From: Zanthoxylum bungeanum
Taxonomy: Eukaryota > Streptophyta > Magnoliopsida > Sapindales > Rutaceae
Reading direction: 5' to 3'
DNA length: 64,000 bases
Assembly: GCA_019454045.1 (NCBI GenBank)
Contig: SKCR01021104.1
Coordinates: 62,001 to 126,000, forward strand
In this document: positions 18,485 to 30,449 of the stretch, in pieces
Numbering within the stretch: position 1 is the first letter of the stretch
How the letters are laid out: each line of letters opens with the position of its first letter
Translations under genes and position numbers: made by a program
The notes under the pieces: generated by a model
What the model was told of the DNA's origin: nothing
Database searches by the model: none
What the model saw: the letters and a program-made list of their open reading frames with translations, nothing else

Positions 18485-20624
18485 TGTTGAGTTCCTAATT
18501 AGGTCCCAAGAATCATCCAAATCAAGCATAAAAACGCATGAACACATCAAGGAATAATGGCGGAAACATATACTCACAATGATTGGTTTGAGATGCAAAG
18601 AACAACACCATTTTCTTCCTCCATGGAGCTCGGTTTTGGCCATTTGGAACTGCTGTTGGGCGCATTTTTGGGCTGTGAAAATCCTCCATTTTCGGCCATT
18701 GAAGACCTCCATTAAAGCTCCAAGCTTTGAGATTCCAAGCTCACAAAATCACTTCCCTATCACCTTTGTATTCCTCCATGAGTGTGCTAGCACTTAGATC
18801 TTGCAACAATATCATTAGCTTCTCCATTTTTGTGTGAAAACCAGAAAAAAAAATGGAAGAGAATCGGTCACCATGACCGTGAGAAGAGAGAAGAAGGTTT
18901 TTGGCTCCAAAAGCCTTAAAACCGTATATCATTTTCAAGAGAGAGAGAGAAAAGCTTTTACATTTTGTTTTATATATTTACCAAGTAAATAATAAATAAA
19001 ACATATATCACTTTTCATACAAAAGTCAAAAAGCAAGAAATAAATAATGTTATATTTCATTTCAAGCTTTTAAAAGCTTTTCACCCACTCAAATCAACTA
19101 TTCACATCAAATCCATCCACTTTAATAAAGTGACAACATGTCATGTCACATCACTCAAGGTGACAAGTGACTTGACGATTGATGCGACTAGCGATTTGAC
19201 GCTTGATGTGACTTGCGTGCCGCACTCGAATTCGAAATGCGAATGCGCTCCCAATCACGCTCGGGCTCGGGTTCGTTAATTCCAAATTAACGAATTTTCC
19301 GTCGCGTCGTAATTAAATGATTACGCCTAGCGAATTCACTATTCACGTCGCTAACGAATTAATTCTAAATTAATTCGTTCGCCCGAATTAAAATCTAATT
19401 TCAATTCCGCGTCGAAATCTAATTTCGTTATAATATATCGAATATATTAATTTATCGATTAATTCCAAATTAATCGTTCTCTCTCTTTAACGATATTTTA
19501 TCCGAGATAAAATATCTCCGTAATTAATCCCAGATTAATTTTCTCTCTCATCGAATTAATCCCAGATTAATTAAAGTGCGAGTCATACGTCATCGGTGAA
19601 TCTTTAGGAACCGACCCATGAGATCTCCGGATATGTTGGTAGTAAATACGGTCGTCGGACTATCCGAACACGTAAGTATCTCGTACTACGTTTTATACCG
19701 ATTTACAAGACAAGGTTGGCTTCTAGCAAAGCGCCATGCCTACCCAATTCTCCAGAAATATTCTTACAGGAATATATAGATCTGTATCAGACGTAGTATA
19801 CAAAGTATCGTGCATATCGGCCCAGTATCGGATAGTCACGTGCTAGGGCTGGGGCTGGATAAGTGTCTGCCCCGTCCGAAGCACATGTCGGATGTCTGGT
19901 AACTAGTCTCTATAATCGGATATACATGACCTAGTCATAATATCCCGATGGTTGCGCAACACTTAAGAGTACTAATACCGTATCCTACGTGACATCATCT
20001 CCACTATGACTGGAGTGATACTTCCGTCTTGACATCACACCCAATACTCTACGACTTTTTGATAAACCCAGAAGTGGTGTACGCAGAACCGGTTAAAGCC
20101 CTGTACCACCAAGACCAAAGTCTACCGATTGTCGCAAGTATTAGCGATGTAAGTCTCAGGTTAAGACCATACACACCTACCCTGATTTCGGCCTCCCATA
20201 GACACATAGTCATAATACCAATGGGATTCCGAGGGGTCTATCCAGAGCGAAGCTGTTTCCCGTACCATCGGTGAAACACAACTCCTATCGCACTTGCATA
20301 AGTATCCTATACTTAAATATATGAGAACTATGCCGTTGTGCCCTCACAACGCGCACAAGTACAATACTAGCCTATTCCGCATTGTCGATGTCCTGTCTCG
20401 ATAATACTACGACTAGAGATATTTAATGATTAATCCTTCGTGGACTGATACTGTCTCATATCATCTCAATCCAGGAACTAATCATATGGACCTCTCTTCA
20501 TTTATACATCTATGGTGATCTAATCAAAAATGATGAGAGTGCAATTTCCTTGTCACATAGTTAATTTGTACAACAACACCGTGATCTGTACAAATAGTGA
20601 CGCTATGGGTCAAATTATCCAACA
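18485..20624 (-). mobile_element. Inverted solo LTR of the same copia family
   Basis: 2,140 bp, from TGTTGAGTTCCTAATTAGG to CAAATTATCCAACA. It is the reverse complement of an LTR that starts TGTTGGATAATTTG and ends in AACTCAACA, the same subtype as the solo LTR at 51084-53245. No internal region is attached. The flanks are CACGG on the left and ATGCT on the right, with host LTR sequence continuing directly, so no clear target duplication is left. This fits a recombination-derived or eroded solo LTR. Confidence 0.85.
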
Positions 20625-21562
20625 ATGCTTTGCTAGAAGCCAACCATGTCTTGTAAATCGCTAAGAACGTGGTACTAGGTACGTACGTGTTCGGATAGTC
20701 CGACAACCGGATTTACTGCCAACATATCCAGGGATCTCATGGGTCTCTTCCCAAAGATTCACCGATGACATTTGACTCGAACGAAATTAATCTGAGATTA
20801 ATTATGAGAGAGAGAAAATTAATCTGGGATTAATTACGGCAAGAATTTATCTGGGATAAAATTCAATTAGAAGAGAGAGAACAATTAATTTGGAATTAAT
20901 CGATTAAATAATATATTCGATATATTAATTGAAATTAGATTTCAATGCGGAATTAAAATTGGATTTTAATTCGGGCAAACAAATTAATTTAGAATTAATT
21001 CGTAAGCGACTTTAATAATAATTTTACAAGGCATAATTATTTAATTAAATTATATTTAATTATGTCGCAACAGCAAATTCGTTAATTCGAAATTAAACAA
21101 ACCCGAGCCCGATCAAAGTTACGTGTTGGATTGTTCGACTTAAATTCAGAATTTACAAGTGGTGGGACCCACTTGACTTACATCAACTAATTTGACTAGT
21201 GATGGTAGTAGTTAAGGTTGAGTGAAAGCTTGGATTGCTTATTCTACACTCAATCAACAACCAACACACTTTATCTTTATTTTGAAAAAGATATACCAAC
21301 TTTGGGACTTGACTTTTGGTAATTGTTTTAAAAAGATAATATCAAAAACCAAAAACTATTCCTCTCTCTTCTCCATGCAATTACCGTGAGCTTTCTTCTC
21401 CCATTTTGAGTTTTTGTTGTAATAATTCAAGCAAGCTAGCACTTCAAAGAGCAAATAAGGTGATAGGGAAACTCATCCTTGAGTTGGAAACAACATAGAA
21501 ATCTTGTAGCTTCTACACATCCATGGAAATTTTCGAAATTCAAAGCCGATCAATGTGAGTAT
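20625..21562 (+). repeat. E1 3' LTR, second piece
   Basis: Resumes with TTTGCTAGAAGCCAACC after the inverted solo LTR and stops at CAATGTGAGTAT, where E3 is inserted. AGTAT at 21558-21562 is the left target duplication of E3. It includes the hairpin ladder at about 20785-21075. Confidence 0.88.
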
Positions 21563-23542
21563 TGTTGGACAATTATGACCCATAGCATCACTATTTGTAC
21601 AGATCATGGTGTTGTTGTACAAATTAACTATGTGACAAGGAAATTGCCTTTTTATCATTTGTAATTGGATTACCTAGATGTATAAATGATAAAAGGTCCA
21701 TATGATTAGTTCCGGATTGAGATGATATGAGACAGTATCAATCCACGAAGGTTTAATCATTAAATATCTCTAGTCGGAGTATTATCGAGATTGGACAGCG
21801 ATAATGCGTAAAAGACTAGTATTACAATTGTGCGCGTTGTGAGGGCATAACAGCAAAGTTATATTTGGGTATAGGATACTCATGCAAGTGTAATAGGAGG
21901 TTGTGTTTACCGATGGTACGGAAACAACTTCTCTTTGGATAGACCCCTCGGAATTCCATTGGTAGTATGACTATATGTCTATGGAAGTCCCAATTAGGGT
22001 AGGTGTATTTGGTCTTAACCTGAGACTTGCACCGCTAATACTTGCGACAATCAATATACTTTGGTTTTAGTCGTCCAGGACTTTAACAGGTTCTGTGTAC
22101 GCCTCTTCTGGGTCTATTAAGAATCGTAGTGTATTGGGTGTGATGTCCAGATGGAAGTATCACTCCAGTCATAGTGGAGATGATGATCACGTAGGATACG
22201 GAACTGGTGCTCTTATGTACTGCAGTCATCGGGATAATATGACTAGGTCATGATTATCCGATTATAGAGACTAGTTACCAGAGATCTGATATGTGTTTCG
22301 TACGGGGCAGACACAATTCCAGGCCCAAGCCTAGCACGTGACATCTGATACTGGATCGTAATACGCAATTCTATGTATACTACGCCTGATAAAGATTGCA
22401 TATTCCTTTAAGAATATTTCTGGAGAATTGGGTAGGCACGGTGTTTTGCTAGAAGCCAACCATGTCTTGTAAATCGGTAAAAACGTAGTACTAGGTACGT
22501 ACGTGTTCGGATAGTCCGACGACCGGATTTACTGCCAACATATCCGGAGAGCTCATGGTCGCTTCCCGAAGATTCACTGATGACGTATGACTCGCAATTT
22601 ATTAATCTGGGATTAATTATAAGAGAGAGAAAATTAATCTGGGATTAATTACGAGATATTTTATTTGGGATAAAATATTATTTAAATAGAGAGAACGATA
22701 AATTTGGAATTAATCGATAAAATAATATATTCAATATATTATACGAAATTGGATTTCGACGCGGAATTAAAATTAGATTTTAATTCGGGCAAATGAGTTA
22801 ATTTAGAATTAATTCGTTAGCGACGTGAATAGTAATTTTGCTAGGCATAATTATTTAATTACATTTGATTTAATTACGTCGCAACGGAAAATTCGTTAAT
22901 TCAGAATTAGCAAACCCAAGCCCGAGAGTGTTTGCGGGCCCACTCGTATTTCGAATCGAATGGGGCCCACATGTCACATCAAGCGTCAAATCACTAGTCA
23001 ACTTTAGTCACTTTGATTGATGGAAGTTGATGGGATTTGATGGTTGAGTGTGAAACACTCAAATGTGATGGCTTGAATGACTAATACCATTTATTTGATT
23101 TGTGGTATATCATTTTGATTTTGTTTTAGAAACAAAAAACCAACCAACACATCTTCCTCCTCTCTCTTTCACATCTCTCGGCCTTGGGCCACTTTCTTTC
23201 TCTCAAAATTTCTTCCATTGCCGAGAGTTGAAGAAGAAACTTAAGAAATTTGTGGCAAAATTTCAAGGTGCTAGCACACATTTGGAGTCTTACGAAGGTG
23301 GTAGGGAAACCCACTCGTGGGCATGGAATGCACACCCAAGCTTGGAGCTTGGCCAAGCAAATGAAGCACAAAATGAAGGCCAAAAACCGTGAGCACCTTG
23401 GAGGAAAAGCTTGAAGATTTTTGTTGTTCATCACATCACAAAAGCAGATCAATGTAAGTATGATTCCTCCATACTTCTTTTGAGTATTCACACATGATTT
23501 ATATGCTTAAATTGATCTTGGGACTAACCTAGAAACCCAACA
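21563..23542 (+). repeat. E3 5' LTR
   Basis: 1,980 bp, TGTTGGACAATTATGACCCA to CCTAGAAACCCAACA. Followed at once by a primer binding site. Contains the hairpin ladder at about 22600-22890. Confidence 0.93.
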
Positions 23543-23543
23543 A

Positions 23544-23557
23544 TGGTATCTTGAGCC
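23544..23557 (+). promoter_or_regulatory. E3 primer binding site
   Basis: TGGTATCTTGAGCC, one base after the LTR. TGGTATC is the start of the initiator Met-tRNA complement used by copia elements. Confidence 0.8.
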
Positions 23558-25900
23558 ATTTTGAGCATGAAATATACTTAGGGTAAAATTTGGGTAAATT
23601 GGATTTGAGCATGTTTTGACTAAATTACTTGTTTGAGCATGCTTGTATATGGATGACTTGGAGTTGTTTGTGATCAATTTTGTGAAAAATGAATTGGATC
23701 AATTTTTCCCCAAATTTGAGGCTTGGCCGAAACATATGCTTGCCTTAATTTCATGGTGATTTTGTTTTTTGAATTATTGGATGAGTTTGAATGACTTGGG
23801 AAATGATGATTTATGACTTAATTGGATTGAATTCGGAATCGAACAAAAATTCCCCTAAATGCCGTGAATTGTAGCATGTAAAATGAGTTGATTTTTTGAT
23901 TCAATTGTGTTGGACATAAGTTGATGATGATAAGCATAATTAATTGAGTAAATTAGTGTTTTGGAAATGTTAATTTGGATAATTAATTATGGCTATACAC
24001 TTTAATTAATTTAATTATGAAATTTGAAATTTTTGTAATTTAATTAATTGGGCCAAATTTGGAATTGGGCTTGTAAAGTTGTATTTGGGCTTAATGGGCT
24101 TGGTTGGGCCAAGGTTGGTTTAGGCTAATTGGTTGCAATTGGGCCCAAAACCATATCCATAAAGTCCAAATATAATTAAATGGACCTTAATTCTAATTGG
24201 GCCTAATGGGCCTAAATTGGTTTCTTGGAAAATAAGGGTGATTCCTTAAATGGGCTTTGGTATTTGGGTTTGATCCATATTGACCAAAAGCCCATGCCTT
24301 AAGATGAAAGCCCATTGGACTTTAATTAAATTGACATTGGATGTTAATTGGGCTTTGAGACCCGTAACGATTAGATTTGGAATCTAAGTCGTAAAGGCAC
24401 ATTAAAAGTGTAATTATTTAATTTAGAATTAAATATATAATTAGTATTAAATACAAATTAAATTGGATTTAATATTGTAGTTTAATATAATTCAAGAATT
24501 CGTACTTTGAGTACTTATTCGCAAAACGTGTTTGACTCGCGTAAAATCAAATCGTTGTTTGAACATTGGATGGTCATTAATTTCAGATTAATTAATTGGA
24601 TTAGATTGATTGATAACATGCTTTGTGTGAATACATGGATGCGATGTATGAATAATGTATATCAGATGGATATTAGATGGGTGAGGGCAATTTTGGAAAT
24701 TATTGTAATAAATTTAGAATTTATTAAAGTGGACCTGCGTGTCCAGTCTATTACCTCTTGACTCTTTGTAATTCTCTTCTCACCTATTCCCCTAAATGTA
24801 AATGAGGTTTCTTTAGAAGTGTTATGTAACCGGGTAGAAGTAATACTTGTGCTAGCGGGAGAGAGGAAATGGAGAGATTTGTTCTAGGAACAATGTATTT
24901 AAGTATCCATCTGTATATCATTATTATTTTATTTATACCCGACCTTATTATGTTTTTAGAATGCATGTTTAAGGGTGTATGATGATGAGACCTTAACAAA
25001 GATAATTAATTGGTTGCCAATTACGCGAAAAACCCTCAACACATATTAAGCGTTTTTTCCTTCCATTGAGTGATTCTTACTCACGATCCAAGATTGGCAC
25101 TGGTTTGTTGGCCAAATTCAAGACCTTTGTCCGTCGCAGATGTGTTTGAATCATGAAGGCTTTGTTCCATATCGGTGTCTTGTCTAAGTTTTGATTTGTT
25201 AGCCAAAGTCAAGATCACTTCTTGTCCATTGACATCGATTACGAAGCTTTCCAAGGTCAATGGGTTCCGCTTAACTGGGATCAGTAAGTTTGTTGTGCCA
25301 AATCCAAGGCTTAGTTGATTAAGAGGAAAAAGGTTAGGGAATATATTGGATATATTGGCATATATAAGATATATGTTTCGGACTTGGATGTCCACCTACT
25401 GGATCTAGGAATTGGATGAGATCCAATTGATCTTAGAGATCTACCTAGTTAATTATCATACAATTTGTTGGCCAAAGTCAAGATTGTATGTTATTTAACG
25501 GGATCCTAGCCCACTAGGAAACAAGGTTTCCCGAGTACTCCACAGAGGGTTAGAGGCTCGCCAAAAAATAGTGGGAAGCAAGTATTAAATTTGCAATATT
25601 CGTTTAGTTACTTGCCAATACGCGCTCATTTCAAATTTTTCGTCAATATAAATTAATATATTAGTTGGACTAATATTTAATGTTGTTTTAAATTAAACAG
25701 TTGGACTGTATTCAAACTATTTCATTTATAGTTGATTATATAATTGATTATAGTAATCAATATATTTGAATTTAACTAATTAAATTATAGTTGATTATAT
25801 AGTTAGACTATAGTAATCATTATAATAAATAGTACCTAAAATCGTTGATTTGATAGTTGGACTATTGGAATCAAGATAAATGAAAGATTAGCGGTTAGAA
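23558..25900 (+). other. E3 untranslated leader
   Basis: A 2.3-kb leader before the gag remnant with no coding region of its own. It has a TGGGCC/TGGGCT-rich stretch (about 24050-24365) and then four dispersed copies of a TTTGTTGGCCAAAGTCAAG-type word at 25104, 25196, 25289 and 25465. The same layout recurs in E1 and E5. Confidence 0.7.
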
Positions 25901-28900
25901 CATAATCCTGGGAGAAAATGTTGTTTAAACGGCTTTAATTTTCAGAATGGGAATAAATCTCAGGATAGTCCTGGGGACCGAGAAGTTACTTTATTTGATA
26001 GACTGACGTCTCGAGCCTAAGCCCGGAGTTGAGCAAATAGTAGAACATGATATTTGGAATATTCATGTGATGATAAATTTAGTGCTTAATCCGTTATGTT
26101 TGCCGCAAAGACTCCTTAATTTCTTAGTCAGAACTAAGGATTGGATCGTTATAGTATGATATTGAAATTGAAGGATCTTTATAAATCTATCCTTAGATCT
26201 TAGAAGTACAAATTGCAATAGAAAACTCTTAGAGAGTTAATGGCTATACTCAAGGAGACAAAGCCAGAGTTTGCAAAAGGGCAAGAAGCGCAAGGCGCAT
26301 CTTACTTCGACATCCCAGAAGGCCAAGGCTTGGCCAAAGGCTTCTGGGGTGTGGAAAAAGGGCAAAGGCAAAATCATCACAGTCTTCTAGGAAGACAAAA
26401 GACATATCCCAAGATGTCGGCCTAAATTATGGCAAACTGGGTCACTGAAGCGTGACTACCGTATGGACAAGTCAGACATGAAGGAATTGAAGACGGGCAA
26501 GGCTCTGACTTCAAATATGTTTGTCATAAACATGTTCACTACTAGTATTAAAATTGGATTTTAGATACTAAATGTGGTACATATATATGTATTGATGTGC
26601 AGAATCTGCTGATAAGCAGGATACTGACTTCAGTTGAGATCTATCTACGAATTGAAAACATGACAAAAGTCGTTTTTTTAACCGTAGAAACCTAAGATAT
26701 TAAGAACTACCATTCGGGTGTGTACTTAAATTAGGAAACTGTTAAAATGTAACTAGTTTGACTAGAAACATTATCTCTATATCAGAGTATAATCCGTAGC
26801 GGATATACCTTTATATTCTAGAACACTAAAGTGTTTTATTTTATAAAGATGATATGAGAGATAAACACATTAGATGTGAATAACAGTATTTATATTTTGA
26901 ATATTAATAAATCTCAAACGTATAACATGACAAACAAATAGCTCAAACTGAATTAATCAGTTGAGACTTATTTGTGACTGTTGTCTGAGACACAATTAAA
27001 CAAGACATATATCCACACTTTTGAAGAGTGGATACTAGGACGGATTTGATTCTATTCAAATAATGTCTACGAATCTAGTTTATTGGGAAAAGTGCCTGAA
27101 ACACTTCTTACTTGGTAAAAGTGCAAGTGCCACCGAACTGTTAGACCTCGTTCATAGTGACGTAAGTGGGCCCATGTCTAGCTAGGCAAGAGGTGAATAT
27201 GAATATTTCATGACCTTTACGAATGTGGCATTGCGTTATGGTTATGTGTTTCTTTGAGAAACACAAATCAGAAACTTTTAGAGTTTCGACACAAAGTTGA
27301 AAAACAGATCAGCTAAAGTATTAAAACGTAACGGTTAGACCGTGATAAATAATACTGAAGCAATAAGTTTCTCGAATACCTGAAAGAGTATAGTATTCTT
27401 TCAATGAGGACTCCTCCGGAACACGTCAATTTGACGGTGTGTCCGAACAGAGAAACCGAATTTTTGTGGACATGATAAGGTTAATCATGAGTCGCTCTGA
27501 GCTACCAATTCCTTCAAGGGATACGCATTAAAATTGCAAAACGTATTTTGAATAAGGTTCCATAATAATCTGTTTGACAGATTTCATATTATATGAACAT
27601 GAAAGAAACCGGATTTTCTCATTCCTGAAGATTTGGGAATGCTGGGCATATGTTTGGATGATACCAAACTAGAACCCAAATTGGATAAGTGCCTAATTGT
27701 AGGTTATCCTAGGGAAACCAAAGTATAGTACTTATACAACTCACTAGAGAACAATGTAATTGTTGCTCGCCATGCGGTTTTCCTAAGAGGAATACCTATA
27801 TGCAGTGGTAAGTGAGAGGAAAGTAAAACTCGATGAAAATCGGAGTAATACTGTTCTAGGCACCGATTCCTAAATGGAACACAAATAGTTCATCAGGGAT
27901 GAAACTATACCATAATCTTCGAATACACAAGAACCACGTAAGTTGGAGAGAGTCAGAAAATAATCTGGGAGATATAGGTTTCTGATCTCACCTCATAAAG
28001 ATGTCAATCTTATTGAGGAATACGAACTGACTACGTATGAGGAAGTGATACAAGGTATCGACTCCCTATTATGGCAAAGTGATATGAAGTCCAAAATGGA
28101 TTCTATGTATACCAACCACGTTTAGACACTGGTTGTTGTACCGGAAGGCATTGTGCCTATTGGTACTATATAAGTCTTCGAGGAAGACATATATGAAAGG
28201 CAACATACCAACGTACTAAGCTGGGCTTGTAGCGAAAAGGTATCGTTATCAACATTGTGTCGATTACGACGAAACCTTTTACTCGTTGCCATGGTTAAAT
28301 CCATTTGGATAATGCTTATTGATGCTGCATGTTTCATTTATGAATATATAGCAGCTGAACGTCAAAATCGCTTTCCTTAAATTAAAACCTTTTGGAGGAT
28401 GTTTACAACATCCTGGCAGTTTTGTCGTACCAAAACAAGCAAACAAGGTTTGCAAGTTAATTCGATCCATGAATGGATTGAAGCAAGCATTGCGTTCTTG
28501 GAACTATTGTTTTGATGTAATCATAATGGTGTATGATTTAATTCAAAACGAAAATTGATTCTTTTGTATATAAGAGGGTTAGTGGGAGCGCACTGACAGT
28601 GATTGTCCTAAATAATGATGATATATCATTTCTTTGAAATGATATTCCCATAATACAATCGGTGAAAGCTTGGCTTTCATGAATAATTCTCCGTAGAATT
28701 CTTGGGAGAGACAACTTTTATTCTAGGAATAAAGATCTACTGTGATAGATCTAAAAGTTGTTGGCACTCTCCGAAAAATCGTACATTGATAAATGTATGC
28801 GACCTAGTGTCTCATATCCTTTGAGCATATGGAGTCACAATCAGGCCAATCCAAGTGATAGTCACTGGATTGATGTTAAGAACATCCTTAAGTATCTTAG

Positions 28901-29415
28901 AAGATCTAAGGATGCTTTCTTATACTATGGAGAAGGAGAACTTGAAGTGACTGGGTTCACTACTGCAAGTTTCCTAACCGATTATAACGACTATAAGTCA
29001 TAAAAAAAGGTACTATACAGTTTGAATAACGGAACAGTGAGCTGGAAATCTTCCAAGCAAGATATTTTTACCGAATAAACAACAAAACCGGGTTATTGAT
29101 GCAGCTGAGGCAGCAATAGAAGCCATTTGGGTCGATAATAATCCTAATTAGATTAGGAATAGTTCTATTAGCATCTGGGCTAGGCTATAGCACAAGCTAA
29201 AGAATTAATGGTCTCATCAATGATCCATATATATACTTCAAATATTCATCTGATTCGTTCGGATCATACATCATGTCGATGTGATGATCTAATAAATCGC
29301 ATCAGATGATAACCACGTAAATCTACTGACGAAATGTTTTTCTTAGCAGAAATTTGAGTGAACCGTACTTAGTTCGGGTGTAGGACACTTGAGTGATTGG
29401 CTATAGGCCAAATGG
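25900..29415 (+). pseudogene. E3 gag-pol remnant (Ty1/copia)
   Basis: Collinear with the E5 polyprotein but broken by many stops and indels. Recognisable parts are the Gag end and knuckle region near 26220-26480, GAG-pre-integrase near 26960, integrase near 27130-27470, and reverse transcriptase near 28130-28740. The polymerase box near 28603-28625 is destroyed. The C-terminal RT and RNase H parts lie near 28760-29110. It carries TAG codons at 27183-27185 and 27726-27728 that are shared with E4, the first also with E1. No protein is expected. Confidence 0.85.
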
Positions 29416-29420
29416 GAGAT

Positions 29421-30449
29421 TGTTGGACAATTATGACCCATAACATCACTATTTGTACAGATCATGGTGTTTTTGTACAAATTAACTATGTGACAAAGGA
29501 AATTTCCCTTTTATCATTTGTAATTGGATTACCTAGATGTATAAATGATAAAAGGTCCATATGATTAGTTCCAAATTGAGATGATATGAGACAGTATCAA
29601 TCCACGAAGGTTTAATCATTAAATATCCCTAGTCGGAGTATTATCGAGATTGGACATCGATAATGCGTAAAAGACTAGTATTACACTTGTGCGCATTGTG
29701 AGGGCATAACGGCATAGTTCTCATATATTTGGGTATAGGATACTCATGCAAGTGTAATAGGAGGTTGTGTTTACCGATGGTATGAAAACAGATTCTCTCT
29801 GGATAGACCCCTCGGAATTCCATTGGTAGTATGACTATGTGTCTATGGAAGTCCGAATCAGGGTAGGTGTATTTGGTCTTAACCTGAGACTTGCACCGCT
29901 AATACTTGCGACAATCAATATACTTTGGTTTTGGTCGTCCAGGGCTTTAACAGGTTCTGTGTAAGCCTCTTTTAGGTATATTGAGAATCGTAGTGTATTG
30001 GGTGTGATGTTAAGATGGAAGTATCACTCCAGTCATAGTGGAGATGATAATCACGTAGGATACGGATCTGGTGCTCTTATGTACTATAGTCATCGGGATA
30101 ATATGACTAGGTCATGATTATCCGATTATAGAGACTATTTACCAGAGATCCGATATGTGCTTCGTACAGGGCAGACACAATTCCAGCCCCAGGCCTAGCA
30201 CGTGACATCCGATACTGGATCGTAATATGCAATACTACGTATAATACACTTGATAAAGATTACATATTCCTTTAAGAATATTTCTGGAGAATTGGGTAGG
30301 CACGGTGTTTTACTAGAAGCCAACCATGTCTTGTAAATCGGTAAAAACGTAGTACTAGGTACGTACGTGTTCGTATAGTCCGATGACCGGATTTACTGCC
30401 AACATATCCGGGGATGTCATGGGTCGCTTCCCGAAGATTCACCGATGAC
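29421..30449 (+). repeat. E3 3' LTR, first piece
   Basis: Starts TGTTGGACAATTATGACCCA after the polypurine tract AAATGGGAGAT. It ends at ATGAC (30445-30449), which is the left target duplication of the Athila-like insert. Confidence 0.9.

Noticed and set aside
18579..18938. Short open frames in the inverted solo LTR
   Set aside because: They lie in LTR non-coding sequence and have broken counterparts in other LTR copies.
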